Assembly: GCF_000632225.1 (NCBI RefSeq) | Contig: NZ_JFYV01000012.1 | Coordinates: 186,001-250,000 of the forward strand | Length of the DNA: 64,000 nt | Origin: Sphingomonas sp. RIT328 | GTDB lineage: Bacteria; Pseudomonadota; Alphaproteobacteria; Sphingomonadales; Sphingomonadaceae | Direction: 5' to 3' | In this document: piece after piece, positions 15,824 to 28,119 of the stretch | Numbering within the stretch: the stretch's first letter is position 1 | How the letters are laid out: every line of letters begins with the position of its first letter | Notes under the pieces: model-generated | The model's database searches: none | What the model was told of the DNA's origin: nothing | Seen by the model: only the letters and a program-made list of their open reading frames with translations | Translations under genes and position numbers: made by a program

Positions 15824-18733
15824 CTAGATATGATCGGGCGAGGGCGGTCCGAAATAGCTGGGCTTGGTCGGCCCTTGCGACACCGCGATCGTCTGGATCA
15901 CCATCGTCGGGTCGATCATCGCGACGACCAGCCGGTGGCGTCCCGCGCGGTGCGCGGTGACGGTGAAGCGCATCGTCCGCGCGTTGTTCGCGGTCGTCAC
16001 CGGGTGTTGGTCGCCGAGGAAATCCTGCGCCACGCCCTCCGGCCCGCCGAACACCGATTTGACGGCGAACGGCCCGTCGTCGAGCGCCACCGCTACGCCG
16101 AGCGTGCGACCGGGGATCGTCTCCAGCGTCGCGCCGGTGACGAGATCGACGTGATACGCCCCGGCCGCGGCGAGGTAGACGTCATATTCCAGGCGCGGCG
16201 CGCGGGCCGGGTCGCTGACCGGAGCCGCATCGACCGGGAAGACCGACATCGCCGCCGCCACGCGGCCGTAATCGGGGATCGCCTCCCAGCGCACGCCGTC
16301 GACGACCGTCCGCCTCGCGGAGGCGGTCACCGGCACCGCGAAGGTGCCGGCAAGCCCGCCGTAAGCGCCGCGCGCGTCGCGCTCCTGCTGCGCGGTGGCG
16401 CGGATCGCGGTCAGCTTGGCGGTGATCGTGACGCCCGCGTCGCTGACCGTCACCGCCGCCTCAGACCGGCCGACCGGCGCGTGTGCCCAGTCTATGTCGA
16501 TCCAATAGCGCCGTTCGCGCGGCGAGACGCCGAACGCCGGTCCCTCGCGCAGCGTCACCCACGGCTGGTCCGCGCGCACGACCGGCGCGATCGGCGCTGC
16601 CCCGCGCGGATAGACTTCGAGATAGGTCGGCCGCCGCGTCAGGCTGTCGAGCGTCGGCAGCACCGGCGGCAGGTAGAAGCCGGGCCACGACCGATCGTCA
16701 CCGTCGACCGCGACGCCGAACCCCGCGACCCCGGTGAGGTCGAGATCGGCGACCGGCGGCATGATGTCGTTCTCGGGCGGATACCAGTCAAAATAGCCGA
16801 TGTGCGTCTGGTCCATCAGGTGGTTCCATTTGCCGCCGGCCAGGACGTGATTGTAGGTGTCGCGCAGCTGATGATCGTAGAGGAAGCGCCGCCGGACCTC
16901 CTCCGCCTCGGCGCGCGTGCTGGCGCGCGCCTGCCGCGCGTTGCGGGCGTTGCGCGCCGCGGCGATGTACATCAGCGTGAGATTGGCGCAGGCGCGCACC
17001 GGATAGAGCACCAGCTGGTAATAAGCGTCGCGCTGATCGGGGCGGAGCAACGGCTCGAGCCGGTCGGCGCGGCGGAGCAGCGTGGTCCAGGCGTCGGCCA
17101 CGCGCTCGGCCTCGCGATACTGGTCGAGGCTGAAGGTGTCGGGGCGGAGCTGCTCGGGTTTCCGCAGCGCGTTATATTTGGCGTAGCGGGTGACGAGGTC
17201 GGCGATCTCGGCGGCATGATCGGGGCCGAACTGCCGTTCCGCCCAGTCGCGCGTCCATTGCGCGATCCTGTCCTTGTCGACCTTCGCCGGCTTCCACGCC
17301 ATCGCCAGGAAGAAGTCGATCGGCAGTTCGAGCGGCTTCAGGTCGCCGACATTGGCGATCCAGATCTCGTTCGCGCCATAGCGGTTGGCGAGGTTCATCT
17401 GCTCCCAGATCTTGGGCAGCGGATTGGAGTTGATCCATTGATAGGCGAACGGACCGCCGTGCATGTCCATGTGGAAATAGATGCCGAAGCCGCCACGCCG
17501 GCCGCGCTCGGCGGGAAGGGGCAGGCGGCGCAGATTGCCGACATTGTCGTCGGCGAACATCAGCGTGACGTCGTCGGGCAGCTTGAGCCCGGCGTCGTAA
17601 TATTTGTAGACTTCGGTGAACAGTACCCACACCTGCGGCGTCTGGTCGGCGGGCTTGCCGGTGCGCTGCGCGATGATGGCGCGCTGGTCGGCGATCACCG
17701 TTTCGAGCAGATGGATGTCGGACTGGAGGTTGCCGGTGCTCTCCAGCGCGACGTCGCCGTCGCCGCGCATGCCGATCGTGACGATCGATTCCTTGGCGCC
17801 GTTGCGGACGATGCCTTCGTCGAAGAAGCGGCGGACGCCGTCGCGGTTGGTCGCGTAATTCCACTCGCCGTTGCCATAGTTGGCGCGGTGGTCGGTCCAT
17901 TCCTTGTGCGCGCGCATCATCGGTTCGTGATGCGAGGTGCCCATGACGATGCCATATTCGTCGGCGAGCGGCGCGTTGCGCGGATCGTCGACGGCGAAGG
18001 CGTTGTTCCACATCGCCGGCCACAGGTAATTGGCGCGCAGCCGCAGCAGCAGTTCGAACAACCGGCCGTAGAAGTCGGCGTTCATCCCGCCGAACTTTTC
18101 CGTCGTCCAGCCCGACAGGCACGGCGCCTCGTCATTGAGGAAGATGCCGCGATATTTGACCGCGGGTGACCCCTCGACATAGCGGCCGCGGGCGACACTG
18201 ACATGCGCACGGCGCGTCACCGGCACGTCCGCCCACCAATACCAGGGTGAGACGCCGATGATCCGCGACAGATCATAGGCACCGTAGATCGCGCCACGCT
18301 TGTCGCTGCCGACGATGACCAACGCCTCGGCGACGCCGGGAAAGGGATGGGCGACGGTCTGGACGGCGAACGCCTCCCAGCGCCCGCGCACGTCGGCGAC
18401 GTCGATCGTCCCGGCGGCGGCGAGCCGGTCGATCAATGGCGACTGGCCGAGCGCGCCGACGAGGATGATCCGCGGCGCCAACCTTGCAGGATCGGTCAGC
18501 AGTGGCGCCGCGGTGCCGGTCACCCGGCCGATATCGGCGGCGAGATCGGCAGCGGCGCGCCGCACGCCGGCCCAGTCTTCCGCATCGACGAAGACGGGCG
18601 TGACGCCGCCGCCCGCCAGGGTGATGTCGAACCCCGCCGTGCGCCGGTCGAACCGCACCGCTGCGGCGAGCGGGCCGTCGAGCAGCCCGGCGGCGATCAC
18701 CCCGCCGATCCAATCGCGTCTGGTGATCGCCAT
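15824..18733 (-). CDS. GH115 xylan alpha-1,2-glucuronidase
   Basis: A 969-residue glycoside hydrolase of family 115, which removes (4-O-methyl)glucuronic acid side chains from intact glucuronoxylan. It starts with a twin-arginine-like signal (MAITRRDWIGGVIAAGLL), consistent with export. A partly conserved N-terminal domain (GVTPVFVDAEDW, RIILVGALGQSP, KRGAIYGAYDLSRIIGVSPW) is followed by the catalytic barrel (KYRGIFLNDEAPCLSGW, RANYLWPAMWNNAF, MGTSHHEPMMRAHKEW, LMFADDNVGNLRRLP, FGIYFHMDMHGGP) and C-terminal beta domains (DYGRVAAAMSVFP onward). The length fits the family. The ATG at 18733 is chosen because the signal starts there. It lies 22 bp downstream of the TonB receptor gene in the same direction, so they form an operon for uptake and debranching of glucuronoxylan fragments. 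Confidence 0.92.
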   Translation of the reverse strand: MAITRRDWIGGVIAAGLLDGPLAAAVRFDRRTAGFDITLAGGGVTPVFVDAEDWAGVRRAAADLAADIGRVTGTAAPLLTDPARLAPRIILVGALGQSPLIDRLAAAGTIDVADVRGRWEAFAVQTVAHPFPGVAEALVIVGSDKRGAIYGAYDLSRIIGVSPWYWWADVPVTRRAHVSVARGRYVEGSPAVKYRGIFLNDEAPCLSGWTTEKFGGMNADFYGRLFELLLRLRANYLWPAMWNNAFAVDDPRNAPLADEYGIVMGTSHHEPMMRAHKEWTDHRANYGNGEWNYATNRDGVRRFFDEGIVRNGAKESIVTIGMRGDGDVALESTGNLQSDIHLLETVIADQRAIIAQRTGKPADQTPQVWVLFTEVYKYYDAGLKLPDDVTLMFADDNVGNLRRLPLPAERGRRGGFGIYFHMDMHGGPFAYQWINSNPLPKIWEQMNLANRYGANEIWIANVGDLKPLELPIDFFLAMAWKPAKVDKDRIAQWTRDWAERQFGPDHAAEIADLVTRYAKYNALRKPEQLRPDTFSLDQYREAERVADAWTTLLRRADRLEPLLRPDQRDAYYQLVLYPVRACANLTLMYIAAARNARNARQARASTRAEAEEVRRRFLYDHQLRDTYNHVLAGGKWNHLMDQTHIGYFDWYPPENDIMPPVADLDLTGVAGFGVAVDGDDRSWPGFYLPPVLPTLDSLTRRPTYLEVYPRGAAPIAPVVRADQPWVTLREGPAFGVSPRERRYWIDIDWAHAPVGRSEAAVTVSDAGVTITAKLTAIRATAQQERDARGAYGGLAGTFAVPVTASARRTVVDGVRWEAIPDYGRVAAAMSVFPVDAAPVSDPARAPRLEYDVYLAAAGAYHVDLVTGATLETIPGRTLGVAVALDDGPFAVKSVFGGPEGVAQDFLGDQHPVTTANNARTMRFTVTAHRAGRHRLVVAMIDPTMVIQTIAVSQGPTKPSYFGPPSPDHI

Positions 18734-18755
18734 GCCGGTACCTCTCTGTCGCGAC

Positions 18756-21700
18756 CTAGAAGGTGCCGCGCAGGCCGACGAGGAACTGACGGCCGGGCTT
18801 GTACTGGGTGAAGGTCGCATTCTCGAACTGGAAGTACGACCGCAGCGTCGCATTGGTGAAGTTGGCGACGTTGATGGTAAGCTGCGGCGCGCCGGCGAAC
18901 CCGAAGATCTTGTCGAGGTCGAACGACGACGAGAAGTCGTAGGTCGTATAGTCGGTGCCGTACAGCGCCGCCGCCGGAATGCCGTTCTGCGCCAGGCCAC
19001 TGCTCTGCGATCCTTCGCGCGAGGTGGTCGAGACGCGCAGCATCACGCCATTCTTCTCGTAATAGCCGGTGATGTTATACGTGAACGGTGCCACGCCGAA
19101 CGCCGTCGCCGGGCCGTCGCTGCGCTGATCGACCACCGTCGCATTGGCGTTGAAGCCGAAGCCGGTGATGCCGATGTGGCGGGTCAGGAAGTCGAGCGGC
19201 TGCACCCACTGGAATTCGAGGCCGTTGATCGTCAGCTTGTTGGGCACGTTGACCTGCGAGGTCACCTGCACCTGCGCCGCCGTCGGGCCGCCACGCGAGT
19301 TGAGCGCGATCTGCTGCGTCGGGTTCAGCGTATCGTAGGTGATGCCATATTGCGCGAGGTTCGCGAACGGCACCGTGTTGATCGCGGTGGTGGTGAACCC
19401 TTCGATCGACTTGCGGAAGGCGTTGAAGCTGATCACACCCTCACGGCCGGTGTAATATTCGAAGCCGAGGTCGAGGTTGGTCGACAGATAGGGGGCGAGG
19501 GCCGGGTTGCCGATCGACGCCTGGTCGGCCGACGGTGCGCTGAAGTTGACGCCCGGCAGCTGCGCCGAGGGATCGGGGCGGGTCATCGTGCGCGATCCGG
19601 CGACGCGGACCACCGCATGTTCGCTGACGTCATAGGCGAAGGTCGCTGCGGGCAGCCACTCCGAATAGACGTTGCGGGTCTCGGCGATGTTGACGATGTT
19701 CGGATAGCGGCTGCCGTCGGGCAGCGTGCCGCCGGTCGCGGTGGTGTTGCGCGGATCGGGAACCGAGACGCGGCCCGAGATCGTCTGGATCGTGTTGACG
19801 TAGCGCAAGCCGACGTTGAAGCGCAGCGTGTTGCCGCCGAGCTCCTGCGCGCCGTTGATCGTGGCGAACAGGCCCTTGTTGACCTCGCGGATCGTGCCGC
19901 CGCTCGCACCCGTCGTCGACGAGCCGCTCTCGGGCGCATTGTCGTGGTAGAAGTTGTAGTTGGTCGCTGCGGCAAAGGCCGGGAAGTCGACCGTCACGAA
20001 ACCGGCGGGGCCGGGCTTCAGATAGGTCGGCGCGGCGCTGTTCGGCACGAGCGAGCCGCCATAGGTGACCGGACCGGTCAGGCCGCTGCTGTAGCCGGTG
20101 CCGAGGCCCGGATAGGTCGGATAGCCGGCCGGTGCCGCACCCGGCGCATACAGGCCTTCGCAGGGCGGCTGGGTGTTCGGCGAGGGCACGTAGACGCTCG
20201 GATTGTTGCCGCAGACCGCGTTCTGCCACTGCTGCGACGCATCGAAGCTGCTGATCCGGCGCGAAATGTCGTCGAACGAGCCGCCGACCTTGAGGTTGAG
20301 CGACTTGTCGCCCCAGACGAGGTCGCCACGGAAGCCCTTGTTGACGTTGAGCCGGCGCTCGTCGTTCACGCTGACGCGGCTGCCGGTGTACCAGCCGAAG
20401 TTGTTGGGATCGTTGAGGTCCAGCGAGCTGGTGATCGTCGGGATGCCGCCGGTGTTCGAATAGGTGACGGTGTTGCCGACGCCGAGCGGCGTCGTCATGC
20501 CGACGGTGGGGTTCTCGCGGTGGAAGGTCGAACGCGCGTAATTGCCCTGCAGCGTCAGCTTGAGCTTGTCGTTGATCTCCCATTCACCGCCCGGATTGAC
20601 GCTGAACAGCTTGGTGGTTTCGATATAGGGGCGGAATTCGTCGAAGAACTGCGCATTGGCGAAGGTGCCGCCGGTGACGGTGCAGCCCGCGCTGCAATCG
20701 CTCTTGTCGAAGGTCAGGTTGGTCGGGATGGTCGCGCCGTTGCGGCCGATCCACGCCATGTCCTCGCGGATCAGGTCGTTCTTCTTATAGCCGTACAGAC
20801 CATCGATATAGAAATGCAGCGTGTCGGTCGGCTGCCATTCGGCGCTGAGGATCGCGTTGAGGCGATCGCGCGGGCCGCGGATGTTGGCGGTGCGGCCGAG
20901 GCGCGGGATCAGACCGTTGTCGATCTGCTGGATCGTCGCGCCGGGATTGTTGGCGAGCAGGAAGGCGCGGTCGATCGTCGTGCCGGCGACCAGACCTGCG
21001 CCGGCGCCGACCGGCACCGTCGCCGGGATCGTCCAGTTGCCGCCGCCGGTGGTGTTGCAGCCCGAGGTCGCGCCGCACTGTGCCGCGGTCAGCGCCGGGT
21101 TGGTGTAGCCGATCGTCTCGAACCCGCGCGTTTCGGTGAACAGCCGCTGTGCCGATACGCCGGCGAGGATGCCGAACGTATCGTTGCGCCAGCTGCCGAT
21201 CAGCGAGCCGCGCGCGCCGATCCGGTCTTCCGGCGTCTGCTTGGTGCCCTGGATATTATATGCGAGGAACGAGCTGTTGCGGTCGAACGGCCGCGCCGAG
21301 CGCAGGTCGATATTGCCCGCCGCGCCGCCTTCGAGCAGGTCGGCGGTATAGCTCTTGTTGACGGTCAGCTTGGTGAACAGGTCGGTCGGGAAGAAGCTGA
21401 GGTCGACCGAACGGTCGGTGCCCTGCGCATCGGTCGCGCCCGACGAGGCGACGGCGATCGTCGCGCCGTTCAGCGTCACGTTGGTGAAGTTCGATCCGAG
21501 GCCGCGGATCGCGACGTTGGTGCCTTCGCCGGTGACGTCGCGGGTGATCGTCACGCCGGGGATGCGGTTGAACGATTCGGCGATGTTGGTGTCGGGGAAC
21601 TTGCCGATATCCTCGGCGAAGATCGAATCGGTGAAGCCGGTCGAGGCGCGCTTCGAGTCGGTCGCCTTGGCAAGGCTGGAGCGATAGCCGGTGACGACGA

Positions 21701-21899
21701 TGTCCTCACCCGGCGTGCCCTGCGTCTCGTCGGTCTGCGGCGCCGGTGCGACCGCGGGGCCGTTGTCCTGACCGTCGGCGGGGGTCTGTTCGGAGGGCGG
21801 CGGGACCGCCTGCGCCGCGGCCATCTGGGCGCTCAGCGTGCCGAGCGTGGTAGCGCACAACAGGGCGATGCGACGCAGGCGAAGGGTGCGGGTGGTCAC
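18756..21899 (-). CDS. TonB-dependent receptor of the oligosaccharide type (TIGR01782-like)
   Basis: A 1,047-residue outer-membrane receptor. A signal peptide ends near QMAAAQAV, then a Pro-rich stretch leads to the box EDIVVTGYRSSL, the plug (SIFAEDIGKFPDTNIAESFN, RIPGVTITRD, VAIRGLGSNFTNVTLNG, GGAAGNIDLRSARP) and a large barrel with a terminal Phe (LVGLRGTF). The IGKFPDTN and SFNRIPGV motifs mark the large Caulobacter/Xanthomonas/sphingomonad carbohydrate-uptake class. Substrate by context: glucuronoxylo-oligosaccharides. The start is GTG 21899, with AGAGAGGA about 12 nt upstream; the frame continues further upstream, but a signal peptide begins only here. It is first in an operon with the GH115 gene and has a GATAGCGCTATC palindrome about 220 bp upstream. 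Confidence 0.92.
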   Translation of the reverse strand: MTTRTLRLRRIALLCATTLGTLSAQMAAAQAVPPPSEQTPADGQDNGPAVAPAPQTDETQGTPGEDIVVTGYRSSLAKATDSKRASTGFTDSIFAEDIGKFPDTNIAESFNRIPGVTITRDVTGEGTNVAIRGLGSNFTNVTLNGATIAVASSGATDAQGTDRSVDLSFFPTDLFTKLTVNKSYTADLLEGGAAGNIDLRSARPFDRNSSFLAYNIQGTKQTPEDRIGARGSLIGSWRNDTFGILAGVSAQRLFTETRGFETIGYTNPALTAAQCGATSGCNTTGGGNWTIPATVPVGAGAGLVAGTTIDRAFLLANNPGATIQQIDNGLIPRLGRTANIRGPRDRLNAILSAEWQPTDTLHFYIDGLYGYKKNDLIREDMAWIGRNGATIPTNLTFDKSDCSAGCTVTGGTFANAQFFDEFRPYIETTKLFSVNPGGEWEINDKLKLTLQGNYARSTFHRENPTVGMTTPLGVGNTVTYSNTGGIPTITSSLDLNDPNNFGWYTGSRVSVNDERRLNVNKGFRGDLVWGDKSLNLKVGGSFDDISRRISSFDASQQWQNAVCGNNPSVYVPSPNTQPPCEGLYAPGAAPAGYPTYPGLGTGYSSGLTGPVTYGGSLVPNSAAPTYLKPGPAGFVTVDFPAFAAATNYNFYHDNAPESGSSTTGASGGTIREVNKGLFATINGAQELGGNTLRFNVGLRYVNTIQTISGRVSVPDPRNTTATGGTLPDGSRYPNIVNIAETRNVYSEWLPAATFAYDVSEHAVVRVAGSRTMTRPDPSAQLPGVNFSAPSADQASIGNPALAPYLSTNLDLGFEYYTGREGVISFNAFRKSIEGFTTTAINTVPFANLAQYGITYDTLNPTQQIALNSRGGPTAAQVQVTSQVNVPNKLTINGLEFQWVQPLDFLTRHIGITGFGFNANATVVDQRSDGPATAFGVAPFTYNITGYYEKNGVMLRVSTTSREGSQSSGLAQNGIPAAALYGTDYTTYDFSSSFDLDKIFGFAGAPQLTINVANFTNATLRSYFQFENATFTQYKPGRQFLVGLRGTF

Positions 21900-22114
21900 G
21901 GCTGGAATATCCTCTCTGGTGGAGCGCTGCCGTTCGTTGCGGCGATGCGCGTCATGATCGTCGCCGGCGGCACGCACCGCCGGCAGGGCAGGAGCGGCGG
22001 GCTCAGCCCGCGGCGATAGGTCGCCGGGCGTGAGCCGCTCGGGGGCAGGGGGCCGTCAGCAATGTCAGCGATGCCATCATCATCCCCGTCCTCGTCATGC
22101 CCGTCTCAGCGGTC

Positions 22115-22153
22115 TTGATAGCGCTATCTTCGTCGAATTGGTCAGCAAGTCAA
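22115..22153 (-). promoter_or_regulatory. operator palindrome and promoter upstream of the TonB receptor/GH115 operon
   Basis: The core GATAGCGCTATC (22117-22128) is a perfect 12-bp palindrome of the LacI-family type. On the minus strand a TTGACT -35 (22153-22148) is 17 bp from AAGATA (22130-22125), which overlaps the palindrome, so a bound repressor would block the promoter. The same GGTCTTG flank occurs at the second site near 24450. This is the main content of the 404-bp gap 21900-22303, together with the terminator at its upper end. Confidence 0.65.
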
Positions 22154-22268
22154 TGCCAATCCGGTTAGGCCAAATGAATTCATGTCATTGTGTTTCGGGG
22201 TGTGTCTTTCCGGATGCAGTGCCAGCTGGCCTGACCGATTTGTCGGGACGACAGGCGTGTCACGGGCG

Positions 22269-22292
22269 GCGGGGTGCCGCCGGGCACCCCGC
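22269..22292 (-). terminator. strong hairpin after the GH67 gene
   Basis: A perfect 10-bp stem GCGGGGTGCC/GGCACCCCGC with loop GCCG lies 12 nt downstream of the alpha-glucuronidase stop. No T-run follows, so it may be an inefficient or Rho-assisted terminator. It separates the GH67 gene from the receptor promoter. Confidence 0.6.
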
Positions 22293-22303
22293 TTCGGCGG
22301 CGT

Positions 22304-24397
<2,094 letters not shown>

Positions 24398-24419
24398 GGC
24401 TCTCTCCCGTCGCGACCGA

Positions 24420-24460
24420 TTGACAAGTCCGCGCTTCGCCGGTCTTGTTATCGCTATCAA
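24420..24460. promoter_or_regulatory. shared control region with second GATAGCG-type operator (GH67/GH3 divergent promoters)
   Basis: GTTATCGCTATC at 24447-24458 (reverse complement GATAGCGATAAC) is a near-copy of the palindrome at 22117 and carries the same GGTCTTG at its left. A TTGACA at 24420-24425 sits 17 bp upstream of the operator on the plus strand, so repressor binding would cover the -10 region of the GH3-manD-exuT promoter. The minus-strand promoter for the GH67 gene is likely in the same 114 bp. Confidence 0.6.
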
Positions 24461-24511
24461 CATAACAGGCAAGCCGCATCGTACTGGTCTGCCAATTCTG
24501 GAGAGACTGTC

Positions 24512-26896
24512 TTGACCGCGCGTGTCCTATCGTCCCGTCGTGACCTGCTGCGCTGGAGCGCCGGGGCCTCGATGCTCGCCTTCCTGCCCGCGGCGGCGCG
24601 GCCTGCGCAGCCGCTGTACAAGGATGTGCGCGCGCCGGTCGACCTGCGCGTCCGCGATCTGCTCGGGCGGATGACGCTGGACGAGAAGGTCGCGCAGTTG
24701 ATCACGCTGTCGACCACCAAGCGTGACGTAATGGATGACGCGCGCGCGTTCGATCCGGCGCGCGCCAGCACCGCTTATCCCGACGGCATCGGCCAGATCG
24801 CCCGGCCGTCGGATCGTGGCGGCGCGGCGACCGCCACCAACACCGGCACCGACGTCACCGGCCGCTGGCGCAAGCCCGCCGATACGATCGCCTTCGTCAA
24901 CGCCGCGCAGGAGTGGGCGCGGACCCGGACGCGGCTCGGCATCCCCGTGCTGTTCCACGAGGAATCGCTGCACGGCTATATGGCACCCGAGGCGACGAGC
25001 TTTCCGCAGGCGATCGCGCTCGCCGGCAGCTTCGATCCCGCATTGATGACGCGCGTCCAGTCGGTGATCGGCCGCGAGGTGCGCGCGCACGGCACCGTGC
25101 TGGCGCTGTCGCCGGTGGTCGACATCGCCCGCGATCCGCGCTGGGGCCGGATCGAGGAGACGTTCGGCGAAGATCCCTATCTGTGCGGCGAGATGGGTGT
25201 CGCCGCGGTCCACGGCCTGCAGGGCGAGGGCAAGGAGCTGGCGCCCGGCAAGGTGTTCGCGACGCTCAAGCATATGACCGGCCACGGCCAGCCGCAGGCA
25301 GGCAACAATGTCGCCCCCGCGCAGATCGGCGAGCGCGAGCTGCGCGAGAGTTACTTCCCGCCGTTCCGCGCGGTGGTCGAGCGGACCGGCATCGGCGCGG
25401 TGATGCCGTCCTATAACGAGATCGACGGCGTGCCGAGCCATGCCAACCAATGGCTGCTCGGCGACGTGCTGCGCGGCGAATGGGGCTTCGACGGGGCGAT
25501 CGTCAGCGACTATGCGGCGATCCCCGAGCTCGAGTATTTCCATCACATCGCGGCCGACACCGGCGATGCGGCGCGGATCGCGCTCGCCGCCGGGGTGGAC
25601 AGCGATCTGCCGGACGGCGTCGCCTATCGGACGCTCGCCGATCAGGTGCGCGCCGGCCGCGTGCCCCTCGCGCATGTCGATGCCGCCTGCACGCGGATGC
25701 TGACGCTCAAGATGCGCGCCGGCCTGTTCGAGGCGCCGCGCATCGATCCGCGCGCCGCCGCGCGCCTGACCGCCAATGCCGAGGCGCTGGCGCTGGCCCG
25801 CGAGGCGGCGGCGCGATCGATCGCGTTGCTCAAGAACGACGGCACCTTGCCGCTGTCGCCCGATCGCCATCGCCGCGTCGCGGTGATCGGCCCCAATGCC
25901 GCGGTGGCGCGGCTCGGCGGCTATTCGTCGCTGCCGACCGATCCCGTCTCGCTCCTCGACGGCATCCGCGCCAAGATGAAGGGCAAGGCGGAGGTCGTCC
26001 ACGCGCAGGGCGTATTCATCACCCAGAGCGAGGATCGCTCGGCGAACGAGGTGCTGCTCGCCGATCCGGCGCGCAACCGCGCGCTGATCGCCGAGGCGGC
26101 GACGCTCGCCGCCACCGCCGACGTCATCCTGCTCGCGATCGGCGACACCGAACAGACCAGCCGCGAAGGCTATGCCAAGACGCATCTCGGCGACCGCACC
26201 TCGCTCGATCTGCTCGGCGAACAGAATGCGCTGTTCGAGGCGATGAAGGCGACCGGCAAGCCGGTAGTGGTGGTGGCGATCAACGGCCGCCCGCCGAGCT
26301 GGCCGGCCGTCGTCGCCGGCGCCAATGCGATGCTGGAATGCTGGTACATGGGCCAGCAGGGCGGGCATGCGATGGCCGACGCTTTGTGGGGCGACGTCAA
26401 TCCCGGCGCCAAGCTGCCGGTGACGGTGGTCCGCGACGTCGGGCAGGTGCCCTTCTATTACGATCACCAGCCCTCGGCCCGGCGCGGCTATCTGTTCGAC
26501 GACGACGCGCCGCTGTTCCCGTTCGGCTTCGGTCTCAGCTACACCCGATTCCGTCTGTCGCCGCCGCGGCTGTCGGCGGCGCGGATCGGCACCGGCGGCA
26601 GCGTCACCGTCGAGGTCGATGTCGCCAATATCGGCGAGCGGACCGGCGACGAGGTCGTCCAGCTCTACGTGCGGGATGAGGTGTCATCGGTCGCCCGCCC
26701 GGTCAAATCGCTGCGCGGCTTCGCGCGGGTGACGCTCAAGCCGGGCGAGACCCGCACCGTGCGCATGGACCTCGGCCCGGAGGCGTTCCGACTGTGGAAT
26801 CGCGACATGCGCGAAGTGGTCGAACCCGGCCGCTTCTCTATCATGACTGGAAGCAACAGCCGCGACGTCCAGTCCGTCGCCCTCGATATCGCCTGA
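24512..26896 (+). CDS. GH3 beta-xylosidase / beta-glucosidase family hydrolase
   Basis: A 794-residue three-domain GH3 enzyme. The N-terminus carries a Tat-type motif ([12 protein letters not shown]) and an AAA/AR cleavage region. The (beta/alpha)8 domain (about 30-380) has [53 protein letters not shown] and [10 protein letters not shown], with the nucleophile Asp in [12 protein letters not shown]. The second alpha/beta sandwich (about 400-640) begins with [18 protein letters not shown], and the C-terminal FnIII-like domain (about 690-790) has [19 protein letters not shown]. By context it releases xylose from debranched xylo-oligosaccharides. The start is TTG 24512 with GGAGAG 6 nt upstream; the only upstream alternative start would put the signal far inside the protein. 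It is first in an operon with manD and exuT. Confidence 0.9.
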   Translation: MTARVLSSRRDLLRWSAGASMLAFLPAAARPAQPLYKDVRAPVDLRVRDLLGRMTLDEKVAQLITLSTTKRDVMDDARAFDPARASTAYPDGIGQIARPSDRGGAATATNTGTDVTGRWRKPADTIAFVNAAQEWARTRTRLGIPVLFHEESLHGYMAPEATSFPQAIALAGSFDPALMTRVQSVIGREVRAHGTVLALSPVVDIARDPRWGRIEETFGEDPYLCGEMGVAAVHGLQGEGKELAPGKVFATLKHMTGHGQPQAGNNVAPAQIGERELRESYFPPFRAVVERTGIGAVMPSYNEIDGVPSHANQWLLGDVLRGEWGFDGAIVSDYAAIPELEYFHHIAADTGDAARIALAAGVDSDLPDGVAYRTLADQVRAGRVPLAHVDAACTRMLTLKMRAGLFEAPRIDPRAAARLTANAEALALAREAAARSIALLKNDGTLPLSPDRHRRVAVIGPNAAVARLGGYSSLPTDPVSLLDGIRAKMKGKAEVVHAQGVFITQSEDRSANEVLLADPARNRALIAEAATLAATADVILLAIGDTEQTSREGYAKTHLGDRTSLDLLGEQNALFEAMKATGKPVVVVAINGRPPSWPAVVAGANAMLECWYMGQQGGHAMADALWGDVNPGAKLPVTVVRDVGQVPFYYDHQPSARRGYLFDDDAPLFPFGFGLSYTRFRLSPPRLSAARIGTGGSVTVEVDVANIGERTGDEVVQLYVRDEVSSVARPVKSLRGFARVTLKPGETRTVRMDLGPEAFRLWNRDMREVVEPGRFSIMTGSNSRDVQSVALDIA

Positions 26897-26906
26897 AGGA
26901 CGCCCG

Positions 26907-28118
26907 ATGCCGATCATCACCGCCGCCCGCGTCATCGTCACGTCGCCGGGACGCAATTTCGTCACACTCCAGATCGTCTGTGACGACGGCACCACCGGCC
27001 TCGGCGACGCGACGCTCAACGGCCGCGAACTCGCCGTCGCCAGCTATCTCGAGGAGCATGTCGTACCCTGTCTGATCGGCCGCGACGCGCATCGCATCGA
27101 GGATATCTGGCAATATCTCTACAAGGGCGCCTATTGGCGGCGCGGCCCGGTGACGATGACCGCGATCGCCGCGGTCGACATGGCCTTGTGGGACATCAAG
27201 GGCAAGGTCGCCGGCCTGCCGGTCTATCAGTTGCTCGGCGGCGCGGCGCGTGATTCCTGCCTCGTCTATTGCCATGCCAATGGCACGACGATCGCCGACA
27301 CGATCGAGACCGCGATCCGCCATCGCGACGAAGGCTATCGCGCGATCCGCCTGCAATGCGGCGTCCCCGGCCTCGCCGCGACCTATGGCGTCGCCAAGCC
27401 GGGCCAGCGCTACGAGCCCGCCGACGGCGACCTGCCGAGCGAGAGCGTCTGGTCGACCGAGAAATATCTGCGCGTCGTCCCCGAACTCTTCGCCGCCGCG
27501 CGCGAGGCGCTTGGCTGGGACGTGCACCTGCTCCACGACGTCCACCATCGCCTAACCCCGATCGAGGCGGGGCGGCTCGGCAAGGATCTCGAACCCTATC
27601 GCCCGTTCTGGATCGAGGATGCGACCCCGGCCGAAAACCAGGACGCCTTCCGCCTGATCCGCCAGCACACCGTGACGCCGCTCGCGGTCGGCGAGGTGTT
27701 CAACTCGATCTGGGACGCCAAGCATCTGATCGAGAACCAGCTCATCGACTATATCCGCGCCACCGTCGTCCATGCCGGCGGCATCACCCATCTGCGCCGC
27801 ATCGCCGCGCTCGCCGACCTCTATCAGGTGCGGACCGGCTGCCATGGCGCGACCGATCTGTCGCCGGTGGCGATGGCGGCGGCGCTGCATTTCGGCCTGT
27901 CGGTGCCGAACTTCGGCATCCAGGAGCATATGCCGCACAATGCGGAGACCGACGCGGTCTTCCCGCACGGCTATCGCTTCACCGACGGGACGATGCACCC
28001 CGGCGACGCGCCCGGCCTCGGCGTCTCGATCGACGAGGACCGTGCCGCCGCCCATGCCTATAAACGCGCCTATCTGCCGGTGAACCGGCTCGAGGACGGC
28101 ACGCTGTGGAGCTGGTGA
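26907..28118 (+). CDS. manD: D-mannonate dehydratase, ManD type (enolase superfamily)
   Basis: A 403-residue cytosolic enzyme that dehydrates D-mannonate to 2-keto-3-deoxygluconate, downstream of glucuronate isomerisation and reduction. It shows the enolase-superfamily layout: N-terminal capping domain (1-115), a barrel and a C-terminal lid. Motifs typical of high-efficiency ManD (the Novosphingobium enzyme is the structural prototype) include [53 protein letters not shown], the tyrosine loop ATYGVAKPG, the metal ligands in [21 protein letters not shown] and AVGEVFNS, and [12 protein letters not shown] with WSW at the end. It lies 10 bp after the GH3 gene and 1 bp before the transporter. Dehydration of other sugar acids is possible in this subgroup, but context favours mannonate. 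Confidence 0.95.
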   Translation: MPIITAARVIVTSPGRNFVTLQIVCDDGTTGLGDATLNGRELAVASYLEEHVVPCLIGRDAHRIEDIWQYLYKGAYWRRGPVTMTAIAAVDMALWDIKGKVAGLPVYQLLGGAARDSCLVYCHANGTTIADTIETAIRHRDEGYRAIRLQCGVPGLAATYGVAKPGQRYEPADGDLPSESVWSTEKYLRVVPELFAAAREALGWDVHLLHDVHHRLTPIEAGRLGKDLEPYRPFWIEDATPAENQDAFRLIRQHTVTPLAVGEVFNSIWDAKHLIENQLIDYIRATVVHAGGITHLRRIAALADLYQVRTGCHGATDLSPVAMAAALHFGLSVPNFGIQEHMPHNAETDAVFPHGYRFTDGTMHPGDAPGLGVSIDEDRAAAHAYKRAYLPVNRLEDGTLWSW

Positions 28119-28119
28119 G

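Noticed and set aside
15830..18169. 779-codon plus-strand frame opposite GH115, and similar long frames opposite the GH67, GH3, prsK, TPR and tamB genes
   Set aside because: All have shadow-type composition and no motifs, and lie fully within well-supported genes on the other strand.
22236..22250. Small TGTCG/CGACA inverted repeat near the GH67 terminator
   Set aside because: Five-base arms with 3-nt spacer are expected by chance in this composition, and the stronger hairpin at 22269 explains the region.
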